Positions 1 through 12,174 of a stretch of 64,000 nucleotides of DNA are shown in pieces. Location of the stretch: assembly GCA_038373865.1 (NCBI GenBank), contig JAXGGA010002203.1:1-64000 (forward strand), read 5' to 3'. The stretch is from Uloborus plumipes (Eukaryota; Arthropoda; Arachnida; Araneae; Uloboridae). The first letter of the stretch is position 1, and each line of letters begins with the position of its first letter. Below the pieces are notes generated by a model. The model was not told the origin of the DNA. It did no database searches and worked only from the letters and a program-made list of their open reading frames with translations. Made by a program: the position numbers and the translations under genes.

Positions 1-1408
1 ATTAAATTTCTATAAATTCAATTTATAATTGTTAATTTTCAATATTTTGATCTAAACTTAGCTGTAATTTACATTCATTAATTTTTGCAATAAAGATTTG
101 GTTGCAAGTAAATTTTGTAACGTAAGTTACTGTAACGTAAGTTACCCAGTCAAAAATTCCCATAATTCCCAATTTTTGAAATAAATTTTTAAATTAATGA
201 AAATCAATTCCTGAGCATTATAAGGAACTGATAAATTATACTTCAAACAAGAAAACAGCTGTAATAGAGCAGAAATTTGACTAAGAACCAATTTTCATAT
301 TATGTCATTCCCTTTTTGTGTAACGTAAGTTACTGCCTTAATTTTGACTGCTAAATTTTGAAAAATTTTAATGCATCGAATATTTTTGCATTTTAATTTT
401 GCTTTTGACTGTCATTTTCATAGAAAACTTTTATTCAAGGTTTGTAAGACAATATTTGTCTGTACTGAGGTGCTAAATGCCTAAACGTTGGTCAAAATGT
501 AACGAAAGTTACCGTGGAATTGCCCTTTTGCATTCGAAAAAAGCACAAAGTTTGCTACTGGGTCAGTTTACATATTTAGTTTCGGTAAAGGGCAATATAA
601 CAAAAAAATCAAATTCGTGGATGAAACTTTTTTCCCCTTAACGTGGCTTTTCTTTACAAAGTACACTTGTAATAAAAAAAAATCGATTAAGTTGATATTT
701 CATGACAATCTTTCTAAATTTGAATTTACAGTCATTATTTGAAAAAGAGTGTTATTGCGTTATTATGGAACGATAAAGTACTATTAGTTGTAACTTGTAA
801 CTAAACACTTTTGACAAACAAGTTGCTGTGTAGAAAAATACTTGCTTTGCAAGTTTAATCGCATATTTTTTACTAAAAATTTTTCCAAAAAATATCATAG
901 CTATGGAAATACAGAAAAATGAAAAAAGGTTATTCGTTTCAATGCTTTTTACATCCTTTAACATTCGTAACATCGTAATTAATAATTTTCATTAGGGTGA
1001 GTTAATTAAAAATCAAAACCAAGAACTCTAATTAAACTGTTTACGTGCTAGCTTTCTTTTGCTGTTGGAAAATAATGTTTTCTTTGAGGTAGTGTAAAAA
1101 GAATAAAATATTCAAAAAATAAACAAATGATTCCAGTCTTTAAATTTAATTGAACCTGGGACTAATGAGTGTTTCCCTTATTCTTTGTTATTTTTTCTTT
1201 AATAAAAGAAAAAGATAATTTAAAAGTACTTTTGCATCATTTTAACTAATGAGAGTTATCTCCTAAGATCGTTATTTAGTTTTTATTTTGTGATATATTC
1301 TTACAACCGTTATTTACTCTTAATTAATTGTTATAAATAAAGTGCTTCAATGAAGTAAAAACCTGCATACAAGGTGGAAGCGCTGCATAAGTTATTTATT
1401 TTATTTAC
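1..1408. other. Intergenic AT-rich DNA
   Basis: No supportable gene. The stretch is AT-rich with short chance ORFs. The only structure seen is a set of near-palindromic TGTAACGTAAGTTAC motifs, listed separately. Confidence 0.6.
118..514. repeat. Dispersed near-palindrome TGTAACGTAAGTTAC, four occurrences
   Basis: GTAACGTAAGTTAC occurs twice in tandem near 119-148, again near 320-335, and as TGTAACGAAAGTTAC near 498-513. The core is an interrupted inverted repeat (GTAAC/GTTAC). Four copies in 400 bp is more than chance in this AT-rich background. It probably belongs to an unrecognised transposon end, but no boundaries or target duplication were found. Confidence 0.4.
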
Positions 1409-2030
1409 TAGCTGCGTGGCCCGGCTCTGCCCGGTCTACATTTGGAATAAATGTCATGTCAAGTGACGCGTGTGTCTAAAAGTCCCGATTAAATTAAAGT
1501 CAATAGTTTGCTAGAACGCAGTATGAAAAATGAATCAATCGCCAAAAGAGTTTTAAATTCCAGCTACAGGAAAAGCAAAAGCAAGAATTTTATTTGTTTA
1601 TGTTCAAGAACAAAATGGCACCACCTTTTTGTTATCAATAATTTATTTCACGCTCGTGCAGATGATTTTTATAAATCCAATTTAAAATAGATATTTCCAA
1701 ATTTTCAAATGCCCATATCTTTCTTCAGGGTGGAGATATCGATTAGTGGCTTTGAAAGCCTTCAGAAGGAAACTTTCCTAACAGGTATTTTTTGCGTTCA
1801 TTCGAATGAGACCAAGATCGAGAATATTCGATAAGTATTTCGCTGGATAGAGACATTTTGAAGTCCTTTATTCGAAATTCGAATGAATCGGTACTTTTTT
1901 CCCGCTCAAAAACCTCCCTATGATCCTTCCCGGGTACCCAAGTATGCCCCTGCCAAATTTTGTAAATATCCGACGTAAACTGTGGATTTGTATAAGGTAC
2001 ACACACACATATATAAACATACGTATTCTT
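1409..2030 (+). repeat. ACTAGC-headed interspersed repeat
   Basis: It begins with ACTAGCTGCGTGGCCCGGCT, where GCCCGG(CTCT)GCCCGG is a GC-rich head. It ends near 1980-2030 with AACTGTGGATTTGTATA followed by a CA/TA-rich tract. The same tail closes both copies of the 53.4-53.9 kb duplication. Other heads of the family lie at about 2049, 18658, 20183, 22787, 48246 and 49681. The organisation suggests a retroposon-like or other short interspersed element; no coding sequence was seen. Confidence 0.5.
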
Positions 2031-2048
2031 TTTTATTTATGTGGATTT

Positions 2049-2336
2049 ACTAGCTTCCTAGCCCGGTTCTGCACGGAATCTTAAAGTGCTTCTGCACTTT
2101 CAAGCCATTGACAAATTTGATGGTGCTACATACAATATACTGCCAGTCCGGTAATACCATCCACAGACTGGAGTTTCGTCCTTGTTATGGAATCATCACT
2201 CCGGAATAGACAGTAACCGAGCTGTAGGCAGATGTCATATCATTGACACTGAGAGTGCCAATGAACTGGTAAGCAAAATAACTTTATCATACTAGCCAGG
2301 GTTAGTGCAATTTAATTCGTCAGTTGAATTCAAAGC
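2049..2336 (+). repeat. Second ACTAGC-headed repeat, truncated
   Basis: The head ACTAGCTTCCTAGCCCGGTT lies directly downstream of the previous copy's tail. The body to about 2336 is less AT-rich than its surroundings and has no ORF. The 3' end was not identified, so the limit given is only the start of the next element. Confidence 0.35.
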
Positions 2337-2338
2337 TA

Positions 2339-2658
2339 CACTGTAAAGAAAGGAATGTTGTTCTTACAGTATAATACAGCTAATTTTACAGTACTAAACT
2401 GTAAAATGGCTAATTTTATAGTCATAAACTGTAACGTTGCTAATTTTACAGTTTATAACCGTTGATTTTACAGTTTTAAACTGGAAGTTGTTTTTACACT
2501 ATAATGCAGCTAAAAATAACGGCAATAAACCGTAAAATTTCTCACTTTATAGCAAGAAACTGCTCATTTTAGTTTATTACTGTGCATTTTACAGTTTTAA
2601 ATTGGAACATCGGTTGTCAGTATTATACTCAAAAAACAACGGTTCATTTTTTGCAGTG
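2339..2658. mobile_element. MITE of the TTTACAGT palindromic family, copy A
   Basis: The element is bounded by CACTGTAAAG and TTTTTTGCAGTG and flanked by TA on both sides, as expected of Tc1/mariner-type TA duplication. The interior is a ladder of TTTACAGT / ACTGTAAA half-sites about 25-35 bp apart. It is non-coding. Related copies lie at about 6670-6984, 7208-7674 and 43190-43476. Confidence 0.7.
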
Positions 2659-2679
2659 TACTGTATTAAAAAAATAAGT

Positions 2680-3735
2680 CACCGCCCTTATGCCTTATTG
2701 GGCCATAATGGTAGGGGTATCCTTGTAGTGTGGCCTGGGTTAACGCTAAATCCCCACCCTCCAACTCTTACAGATGTTTAGCCAGATTAGTATTTGGTCA
2801 TCGGCTATTGAGGTGTTGAATTGAGCGGACGAAGGGCGCAACCGAACTAGATTTGTATCTGAATCCACCGCGTCTGGAGTCGTGTAGAAACTTTAACTGC
2901 CGCTGTCAGAGCTTGTTTAAAAGGATCTGGCAGCCACGCCGAGTTTTTGTAGAAACTTCCCAAGTAGCATCAAATCATCGGATTTTGCTCGGCCAATCAT
3001 CGAACTTCTCGTAAACTGATCCCGTAACGCACGATGGCATCGTTTCGGTCAGTATCCGAGCACTGTTTTCGATGAGCTACTTTTCATCGGAAAGCGATGT
3101 CCTTCCGATCAACTTTCCCGATGAAAATAAGCCGAACATCCAAAATTGATCCTAAATTCATCGACACGAGACTTCACTGCTCGAAAATTGCTCCAAATCT
3201 TATCGTATTTCGAGAAAAACTCATCGGATTTTGCTGCTCGAATTCTGTTTGGCCGATGAGACATATTGGAGCAATTCCCGATGAGAACTCATCGAATCCA
3301 ATCATCGGCCGATGAGAATTTTATCGGGTTTCGATGAATAGCCGATCATCGGCCAATGAGATTATGCTGCTAGGGTTAACTTTAACTGCCGCTGCCAGAG
3401 CTTGTTTAAACGGATCTGGCAGCCGTGCTCAGTTGGTTTGCTGTTTCTGTTTTATGCTGTTATGCGTGCTGTCCGTTTCTTTCTATATGTTTATGTGTAG
3501 TTCAATAAAGTGTTCGTTATATGCGTCGGAATTGGAGTCTGACAAATAGGAATTTTGAGCCAACTTTATTTAGAGATTTAACAAGTTGTAAGTGGGCATC
3601 AGCTGTTCTATGGGGACAGTAGGTGCGTGTACTGTTCCCAACAGGGGGCGTAGTAGCGCAGTAAATTGAAATACTGTTATGCGCCATGTGCACCCAATGG
3701 AGCCTCGTCCTTATACCAGAGCTAAGACAGAACTA
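2680..3735. repeat. GC-richer interspersed repeat block split by a MITE
   Basis: The base composition is less AT-rich than its flanks. A segment reading TTTAACTGCCGCTG..CAGAG then TCTGGCAGCC occurs on both sides of the MITE at 2959-3375 (about 2889-2940 and 3378-3425), so this was a short tandem repeat before the insertion. No protein homology was recognised. It is probably a fragment of a larger dispersed element. Confidence 0.4.
2959..3375. mobile_element. MITE with CCCAAGTAGCAT ends and CATCGGCCGATG palindromes, copy 1
   Basis: The ends are CCCAAGTAGCATCAAATCAT and, on the opposite strand, CCCTAGCAGCATAATCTCAT. The 3' half is dense in ATCATCGG / CCGATGA inverted motifs. The part from about 3095 on is repeated at 57896-58155. 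Its termini resemble those of the 108 bp MITEs at 33594-33701 and 47876-47982 (CCCAGGTAGCAC). ORFs at 3097-3315 and 3334-3549 are by-products of this repeat. Confidence 0.6.
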
Positions 3736-6295
3736 TGGAATATAATAACAGCCCAGCAATTCCATATCTTATGGGCTCTCGCTGGTACGCTTACTTAATT
3801 TAGCTCCCAGTTTGTTGACACACTCAGCTTTAATAAAATGCCATATGCCTCCAATTCAGTTACTCACTGTTCCTGACTGATGAGTCCAAAGTTTGTTCCA
3901 AATTTTTGTTTCTGGTTGTAAACTTTTATGAAAGTACGTACAGAGATTTTTTAACGCATTGTATAAAGCGAAAGCAAAAGGAAAAAAAAAGCTTTTGCAG
4001 TTACTAAAGCTAACTTAATGGAATTAGCTTAAAATCAGCTATTAAAATAATATTCATTGAAGAAACTGCAAAACTTTTTTTTTGCCTTTATTTATTTTTT
4101 TTACTTGCTTCATGTGCTGTGTTTTGTACTATGTAATCCGAAAAATGCATTATTGGAAGTTGCTTTCATTCACATACAAAACATTATGGTAATAAGTAGC
4201 TTAAAAGCCAGTGCCATCAAATAAGTAGTTTATATCCATCTTTTTCTTTTACTATCTTTAAAAAAAATATTTTCTCCACCATAATACAAAAAATAATAAT
4301 AAGAAGAATTTAATTCACTACTTTTCATGGATGAAAAAAATCCAATTTTCAAATTATAATGAGTCCCAGATTTTTGTTTCGTTTAATTAAAAAAAATCTT
4401 TACCAATTCTTAAAATAATGAATAATAACACAGTTGCTTTGGGTAAACCCTTATTTCTCTTTAGAAATTCTTGATGAGATACATTCCCTGTTACATAAAA
4501 GAATATTATGTGATACATTTACGAATATTAGCATATAAATGAGTTCGTCTTGCAAAAATATTAAAGATAGTTATATGAAAAAGGATCGGAAAAGGAAATG
4601 TTTTTAATAATGGAAATGCTAACTTTTATTTGCTTAGTAAATTTGATTACTTGATTTATTTGTGTTTTCATAAATTAATTGTTTCGTTTTAATAATGCAA
4701 ACTTCGCTCAACTATGGAAATGTGTCGTTTTTATCAGTTTCAGCTTTCGCTGTTTTTGGCTACAAATCATTACGTAATAAAATAGCAGTTTTAGTTATCA
4801 AAAATTTATACATATTTAAGTTTCTCATAAATGATTTTTGAATTTTCCTATCTTGAAAGTTACAATACATATAAATACAAAGATAAAATGTTGGGAAAAT
4901 GATGCAGAAATAATAGGGTGTCTAATCAGATGCTGTTACGAGGTACCAGCAATAATTAGGTTTTAAATTTTTAAATAAATCTAATTTGAATTAGTATATA
5001 TATTATCATTGTTGGACGGGACAGAGTCGAATTTTATTTTCAATGCAAATGTTTCTGTGCTTCTACTGATCAATGAATGAGGGAAGAATTTCAGTGACAT
5101 CTGTTTGAAAAACGTATCTAAAAATTCTTGATTTGCTGAGCTTTCTACCACGTTTGACTTTTCTAAATAATTATTTTACTAATTTTCATGATATTAAATA
5201 AAAGTTACTATACTTATGTTACAATAAAATAAAGAAATTTAGCAAATAGTTAAGGAAAGTAAAAACGGATTAAGTATCCTAATAAATTTGACAACAAATG
5301 ACAAAAGCAAGCTTCCGTTGGGTTAAGTTTCATGAGAATAACGCATTAACAGATAGTGCTTCAAATTAATATTGGGGAAGCGATTTCAAGTGAAGAACAA
5401 AAAACTTATTTTATTTGAATTAAAACCATGTACTTTTGAAACAAATTAAATATTGTGTACAACTTACAAATTGTTACATCATCAAATGCTACTAAATGAG
5501 GATTTTCGACCCGGGTCAAACTTCCCGGAATTGAGGCGGGTCAAACCTACCTTAATGATCATTTTAGCAAAACAATTAAAAACAGATACATATAAAAAGG
5601 GAAGTTAAAAAATAAGTGTGCACGCGTTTAGTATATTAATCAGAGTACACAAATAATTCAATTTAATTTTGTTTACATTAATGACGAAGAGCACAGCAGA
5701 GATAAACTTGTAACAAGAAAAAAATACTTTTTTGCCAGAAAAAGACATCATATACGATTGATCTTGATTTTAATTCAAAAACGTTAAAAACTAGAATTAA
5801 CTTTGGATGCTACTTAGTACCTTGCTATACTACTTAGTACCTTAGTATGAGGCTCATCAGTCAAAAAAATGTTGAACCCCTTCAAGCACGAGTTTTTTTC
5901 GGAATAAATCGTAAAAAATTATCGAGGGTTTTTTTTTTTTTTTTGAAAGAAAATGAATATATATGTGTAGTATAAGTTATTTCTTGCAAATTTTAGTGGT
6001 AGGAGTTGACCGGGGAGCGAGGCGGGAAAGTGAAAGATATTAAAAAAACTTACTTTTTTCAAACGAAGTGTAAATGATTTAATTGCATATTTATAGAAAT
6101 TAAGAATCATTAAAAAATTTACATTGTATAGGGGAGGGCTGCCCAAAACGGAATAAGCGGGCAAAACGGGATAGTGAGCCTAGGAGCTTGATTGGCGGTA
6201 CTATCTCACGGGTGACAGGCTAAACTGGTTCACCGACAGCCGTGACAGCATTCTCAGTTGATCTCTCAACGCTAGCCAAGTCATTCGCAAAGAAA
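3736..6295. other. Intergenic AT-rich DNA
   Basis: No gene is supportable. Simple A/T tracts are common. A short direct repeat TACTTAGTACCTT lies near 5811-5845. Near 5505-5550 the string GGGTCAAAC occurs twice within a GC-richer patch, and 6120-6170 has GGGCAAAACGG-type repeats. These look like eroded MITE ends without clear partners. Confidence 0.5.
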
Positions 6296-6297
6296 TA

Positions 6298-6480
6298 CAG
6301 TGAACTCTCACTTATACACCGCCTCATTTATGCGCCTTTTTCACTTATACGACGATTTTGAATGATCCCAGCACATTCCATAGCAAAATAATGATAATTT
6401 CATTCGTTTATGCGTCGCTCTAAAGATAAATATTTCACTTATGCGCCGAATTTTTTGAAAAATTTAAATAATTTAATTTA
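6298..6480 (+). mobile_element. pogo/Tigger-like terminus
   Basis: The sequence from CAGTGAACTCTCACTTATAC, preceded by TA, has the CAGT(N)GAAC(C)TC start typical of pogo/Tigger terminal repeats. It then repeats (TTATGCG)-like units (TCACTTATAC, TTTATGCGCC, TTTATGCGTC, CTTATGCGCC). No matching right end was found, so this is a truncated copy or a solo end. It is non-coding. Confidence 0.5.
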
Positions 6481-6669
6481 CTTTCTTGAAAAATGAGCAT
6501 GTTTCTTCACTTTCCTCCCTAACCTTTCGCTTTCATTGCTCACGGTAGGCATTTTTTCCACATGAACTAAAGTTCGGAGAGGGACAATTATTTATTATGG
6601 ATCGTTTTAAAACGACCAGTTTCTGATTAGGTATGCTACGATTTTTGTTCTCTTTTGCACAGAACTTGC

Positions 6670-6984
6670 CAAACTGTAGTAATATGACCATTTTACAGTA
6701 ATTAACTATAAAATTGTTAGTTTCAGTTTATTACAATGCATTTTACAGTTTTAAACTGGAACCTCTGCTGCCGGTATAATGCTGTTGTTTTTACAATATA
6801 ATACAACAGCTAATTTTATGGTAAAATTGCAATCCTTACTGTAATAAACTGTGAAATTGCTAGTTTTACAGTCATAAGCTAAAACAACTAGTTTTACAGT
6901 TTATTAGTGTGCTTTTACAGTATTAAACTGAAACCTTTGCTGCCAGTATTATATTGTAAAAACAACAGTTTAATTTTTTCAGTG
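6670..6984. mobile_element. TTTACAGT palindromic MITE, copy B
   Basis: Same internal ladder of TTTACAGT / ACTGTAAA units as copy A. The right end TTTTTTCAGTG is followed by TA. The left end is eroded near 6670. Non-coding. Confidence 0.6.
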
Positions 6985-7207
6985 TACATTTCGAAAAATA
7001 AAGTTTTGCTGAGTGTCTTATACTAAAAAAACAATAATCAGTAAAACTTCTGCGCTTAGCTAACAACTTTGAACTCTTTCATCAAAAAAAAGGTGATTCT
7101 TGAAAAGAATACAGCGTAAAGTCAGATAATTTGCAGATAACTGATACACGTATTTCGGGTGCTGTAAAAGGGACCACTTTTCGAAGTCTCAGTTTTCTCC
7201 TTTGGTA

Positions 7208-7674
7208 CACTGTAAAAAAATAAATGTTGTTTATATACAGCATAATAAAGCTTATTTTAGAGTTTTTACAGTAATAAACTGTAAAATTGTTATTATTGTG
7301 CATTTTACAGTTTGAAACTGGAATCTCTGTTGCCAGTATTACACTTGTTTTATAGTAATAAACTGCAAAATTGCTAATTTAACAGTAGTAAACTGAAATT
7401 GCTAGTTTACAGTAATAAATTGTAAAATTTCTAGTTTTACAGTTTTGTGCATTTAACAGTTTTAAACTGGTACCTCTGCTGCCAGTATTACACAGTTGTT
7501 TTCACAGTATAATACGGCTTATTTTAGTGTAATAAGCTATAAAATTGCTAGTTTCACAGTAATAAACTATAAAATAACTAGTTCTACAGTTTATTACTGT
7601 TTTTTTACAGATTTAAACTGAGACCTCTGCTTGCGGTATTATACTGTAGAAACAGCAATTTATTTTTTGCAGTG
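7208..7674. mobile_element. TTTACAGT palindromic MITE, copy C (longest)
   Basis: Ends CACTGTAAAAAAATAAA and TTTATTTTTTGCAGTG form a terminal inverted repeat of about 16 bp, flanked by TA on both sides. Inside are three rounds of an internal module built on ACTGTAAAATTGCTAG, TTTTACAGT and CTCTGCTGCCAGTATTA, which makes it about 150 bp longer than copy A. The ORF 7082-7303 on the minus strand is incidental. Confidence 0.7.
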
Positions 7675-7982
7675 TATTAGTACTCTCTGTTACACTGAGT
7701 AACTGTGTAGTTAAATATCGGTAACATTTTATTAATCACTTATGTACTGTGTGAACATTGATACTTAATTATACACAAACGAATGTAAAACCAAGTATGA
7801 ATGGCAGTAATCATGAAAGTATGTTTAAAAGATTCAAGAAAGTGTCAACCGTGGTCTGCCCAGCACTGTTGAATTTTCTTCTCATAATACTGGTACAAAG
7901 TTAGTTTATAACTGATGGGTGTAATCGATTCAGTTTCAGTTATAACGTTGCAATTCACTGATGGTGGTGCATCCCCCGATAC

Positions 7983-8440
7983 ATGCAATCTTCAATGTTT
8001 TTCAGTTTAATAAAACAAATTGCAAATTTTCATTACATGATGGGTGGTGGTGATCAATATTCAATGTTCCCCAGTTTAATAAAACAAATTACAAATTTTC
8101 ATTACATGATGGGTGGTGGTGATCAATCTTCAATTTTCCCCAGTTTAATAAAACAAATTGCAAATTTTCATTACATTATGGGTGGTGGTGATCAATCTTC
8201 AATTTTCCCCAGTTAATAAAACAAATTTCAAATTTTCATTACATGATGGGTGGTGGTGATCAATCTTCAATTTTCCCCAATATAATAAAACAAATTACAA
8301 ATTTTCATTACATGATAGGAAGTGGTGATCAGTCTTCAATTTTCCCTAGTTTAATAAAACATTGCATGGTGGGTGAGGATAATTAATATTAATGTTTCCG
8401 AATTTAACAAAAAAAATGCAAATTTTCATAAAATTGGGGG
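7983..8440 (+). repeat. 69 bp minisatellite, about six units
   Basis: Units carry CCCCAGTTTAATAAAACAAA, then TTTTCATTACATGATGGG, then TGGTGGTGATCAATCTTCAA. The first three are in register at 69 bp and translate as a 23-residue repeat containing SLIKQIANFHYMMGGGDQ. The fourth unit loses one base and ends the frame, and later units decay. The open frame is most simply a by-product of a 69 bp period with no internal stop. No start context, homology or flanking exon supports a protein. Confidence 0.7.
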
Positions 8441-10030
8441 TTGGTGCAGATCAATCTCCAATGTTTAATAGAAATAAAATGCAAGTTTGTATTACAGGCT
8501 ATTAATTTATACTTAAAAAAAACAACCAGTAAACATATTATAAATATTTTGAGTAAATTGTAGCATTTGATTATATATTAAATAAAATTAGTATAACGTA
8601 AAACCTTAGTATTCTCCAACAGCATTTTTTTAATGGTTAATAGTATCACCGGTGATTGTATACGTTTTTAATGGTACATGCTATAACGGTTTTTATCAAG
8701 AAGAAGTTTAAAATACAAATTTTTGGTTCGTAATGTATAGAATAAACTCTTGGATAAACTAAAACTTGGAAAAAATAATACTAGAAAAAGGAATTCTATA
8801 TCAAAATGATGCAACTTTTGATTTTGTCAAATTTTAAATTTACCTGAAACTATTTTTAATTCAAAACATAGCTGCTGAATAATAAACAAATAAACACCTA
8901 AGTAACATAAACTTCTAAATAAATTAATTTAAGCTCTTCTCAAATTTACATTTTCATTTACTACACTTCTCCCTTTGAACATTTTTACTTGTTTTCAAAA
9001 TTCAGTATCAAACAGATACTACTGTCAATTTCAGCGCTATTTCTTAAAAATATTCATAAATGGCAATTTTTTTTTTTTAACCTTTATTTCATGAATAAAA
9101 TTGCAGACAGCAGACGACTTCTCCAATTATTATTTTTTTCCACTCTGTTCCCATTTAAGCATTTTAATTGTTTCCAAAATACATAAGCAGATACTCCTGT
9201 TGAATTCAGCTTCATTTCCTAAAATTTCACAAATGTCTGTTTTTTTTTACCTTTATTTCATTAATGAAATTGCAACTAAAAACATTGGAGAAGAGTCGAG
9301 TAAATTAAATTACATCATCGTTCCAAATTTTTCACAAACCTTCAAATAGAATCTAAAAGTTAAGAAAATTTCATTCAGCCTCTCAAACATGAATTCTTTC
9401 AAAACCTTCAGTTAAAAAATTTGATCTCATTATGCGGAACATTTTTCAAAAAATAATAGAGAATTTCTCCCGTATAATAGAAATGTTCGTCGTATAAAAG
9501 CCTTTCGTCTGCAGTCTGTTTAAAAGAGGAAGCTTGTTAAAAGTTGATGAAGTTTCTTAAAATCTTATTCGTATACGGAAGTCTGAAGTCACAATTAAAT
9601 TCATTAGTGATGAAAGGAAATATTCTTTACAGTTTTGAAACAAGATTAACCCTTTTCTCTTGTACGTTATTTTTATTAAGAGGATGGATGCTATTTTAAA
9701 AGCAAAGTTAAGAAACTCGCACAGGATTTTCTAAATTCCAATTAAGGTTAATCCTCATAATTTGTCTTTTAATGCAGTCTTATTAAGCCTCGTAGTAAAT
9801 AAAGTTTACTAAACCAATTATGAAAAGCTAAAATTCGTATGGTTTATATTCTTAAGTTTTAATAAGAAGCTGTTATTCTGAACTAGGTGTATTCAGGAAA
9901 AATGAGCTTTAAAGGAAGTAATTTTATTTTTGGTTTTGTGTACGCCATTTTCTAAATTACTTTTTAGTATGGAAAACTTATAAGTGATATAAAACTATAT
10001 ATGCTTCCGTCAAGCTAAAAAGAAAAGTAA
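8441..10030. repeat. Direct duplication, copy 1
   Basis: This aligns in the same orientation with about 10200-11575. From about 9105 onward the two are nearly identical; the first part is more diverged. Copy 1 carries an extra internal duplication: about 8940-9104 resembles 9105-9275 (both have the CTCT/CAGATACTxCTGT and TTTTTTTACCTTTATTTCAT landmarks). No coding sequence was recognised. ORFs at 8989-9349 span poly-T runs and are not supported as genes. Confidence 0.65.
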
Positions 10031-10199
10031 CTCACTGGCACTACCATATAGAAACTTTTTTTTAAAAAATGGTCACGAAAAATCTTATGCTCATTTTTTG
10101 TTCTTTTAGCAGACCACATTTCAATGTATTAAGCAGCAAGTTACCATCCCTCAGCTAGTGCTCAGGCAGAAATACATACATCACAGTATGAATGGTTAA

Positions 10200-11575
10200 A
10201 GTGAGATCAATCTTCAGGTTTTTCCAGCTTATAAAACAAACTGCTAATTTGCATTACAGACTATTGGGTTAATTTAAAAAACAATAATCATTAATCATAT
10301 TATAAATATTTTGATTATAAATCAATCAAAATTAGAATAACATAAAACCCTATTATTTTCCAGCAGTTTTTTCTTTCCCTTTTTTTTCTCTTTTAATGTG
10401 CTATTAGTGTCACTAGTGATGAATATTTTTTAAATGTTACATGCTAGAGAGTTTTTAACAACAATAGGTTTAAAATATTTTTTTTTCACAAGAGGAGTAG
10501 GCAGAATAACACCAAACTTGGATAAAGAACTCTGCATAGAAATGATGTGGCTTTTGGCAATTTCAAATTTACCTTAAATTATTTTTTATTTAAAACACAT
10601 AGCTGCAGAATAACAGACAACTAAACACCTAAGTAAAATAAACTATTAAACAAACAAATTTATTTGAGCTCATCTCCAATTATTATTTTTTTCCACTCTG
10701 TTCCCATTTAAGCATTTTTAATTGTTTCCAAAATACATAAGCAGATACTCCTGTTGAATTCAGCTTCATTTCCTAAAATTTCACAAATGTCTGTTTTTTT
10801 TTTTTTTACCTTTATTTCATTAATGAAATTGCAACTAAAAACATTGGAGAAGAGTCGAGTAAATTAAATTACATCATCGTTCCAAATTTTTCACAAACCT
10901 TCAAATAGAATCTAAAAGTTAAGAAAATTTTATTCAGCCTCTCAAACATGAATTCTTTCAAAACCTTCAGTTAAAAAATTTGATCTCATTATGTGGAACA
11001 TTTTTCAAAAAATAAATAGAGAATTTCTCTCGTATAATAGACATTTTTGTCGGATAAAAGGCTTTCGTCTGCAGTCTGTTTAAAAGAGGAAGCTTGTTAA
11101 AAGTTGATGAAGTTTCTTAAAATCTTATTCATATACGGAAGTCTGGAGTCACAATTAAATTCATTAGTGATGAAAGAAAATATTCTTTACAGTTTTGAAA
11201 CAAGATTAACCCTTTTCTCTTGTACGTTATTTTTATTAAGAGAATGGATGCTATTTTAAAAGCAAAGTTAAGAAACTCGTACAGGATTTTCTAAATTCCA
11301 ATTAAGGTTAATCCTCATATTTTGTCTTTTTATGCCGTTTATTAAGCCTCGTAATAAATAAATTTTACTAAACCAATTATGAAAAGCTAAAATTCCTATG
11401 GTTTGCATTTTTAAATTTTAATAAGAAGCTGTTATTCTGAGCTAGATGCACTCAGGTAAAATGAGCTTTAAAGGAAGTTATTTCATTTTTGGTTTAATGT
11501 ACACCATTTTCTAAATTAGTTTTTAGAAAGGAAATCTTATAAATGATGTAAAACTATATGCGTCCGTCAAGCTAA
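10200..11575. repeat. Direct duplication, copy 2
   Basis: Sister of 8441-10030. It begins at GATCAATCTTCAGGTTTTTC, related to the last minisatellite units, and ends near CGTCCGTCAAGCTAAAAA. It lacks the internal duplication of copy 1, so it probably shows the simpler ancestral arrangement. Scattered substitutions and 1 bp indels show that the duplication is not brand new. Confidence 0.65.
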
Positions 11576-12174
11576 AAAAAATATTAATAAAAAAATAATA
11601 ACTCACTGACATTTCTAAATAGTAAAGAACGAGACTAGATTTTTTGGCGACAGTAAATTTATTTTAGCTATTACAAAATGTTGGTCGCCAAACTGGCGAC
11701 TTACTTTTCTTCTGTACTAAAATACAAACTGAGACGCATCGCGCCGAATATGAAAAGAAAAAAGCCATCAGCATTGTCACTGACGGCCAATGTTAGTTTG
11801 GAGAGAAAATCGACCCATCTGCTTTGCAAAACATTTAAATACATAATTTCAACACATGAAATGCAATGAAACTTTGTTGGAGAAATAGTCAAAGATGGGA
11901 GGGAGGAACAAATTTATGATAAATCAACAATTAAATAAAAAGTTTATCAAACTTCAAATTTGAATGTACGTTTAAGTTTTATTTTATTTGCATAATATCT
12001 TATTATTTGGACTTCAAAATGAATAATTATTTTTCATAAAAGGTTTGTAAGTTTTTTTTTTTTTTTTTTTTTTTTGAGACCTTGTGATAAACATTAGAAA
12101 AAGACAGAAAAATATACACACCATTAAACCAACATCTTAAACATCATTTTTTTCATTTGCCTTAAAATTTTGGC
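11576..12174. other. 3' flank of paralog copy 1
   Basis: No gene. TTGGTCGCCAAACTGGCGAC near 11683-11700 can form a short hairpin. A T-run of more than 20 bases lies at about 12051-12075. The overlapping opposite-strand ORFs at 11678-11892 lack any support. Confidence 0.5.

Noticed and set aside
7983..8216. 77-residue ORF as a repeat protein gene
   Set aside because: It is the in-frame reading of a 69 bp minisatellite that loses its frame in the fourth unit; no flanking coding evidence.
7983..8440. CRISPR-like array
   Set aside because: Units are contiguous and similar throughout, with no repeat/unique-spacer alternation; the genome is eukaryotic.
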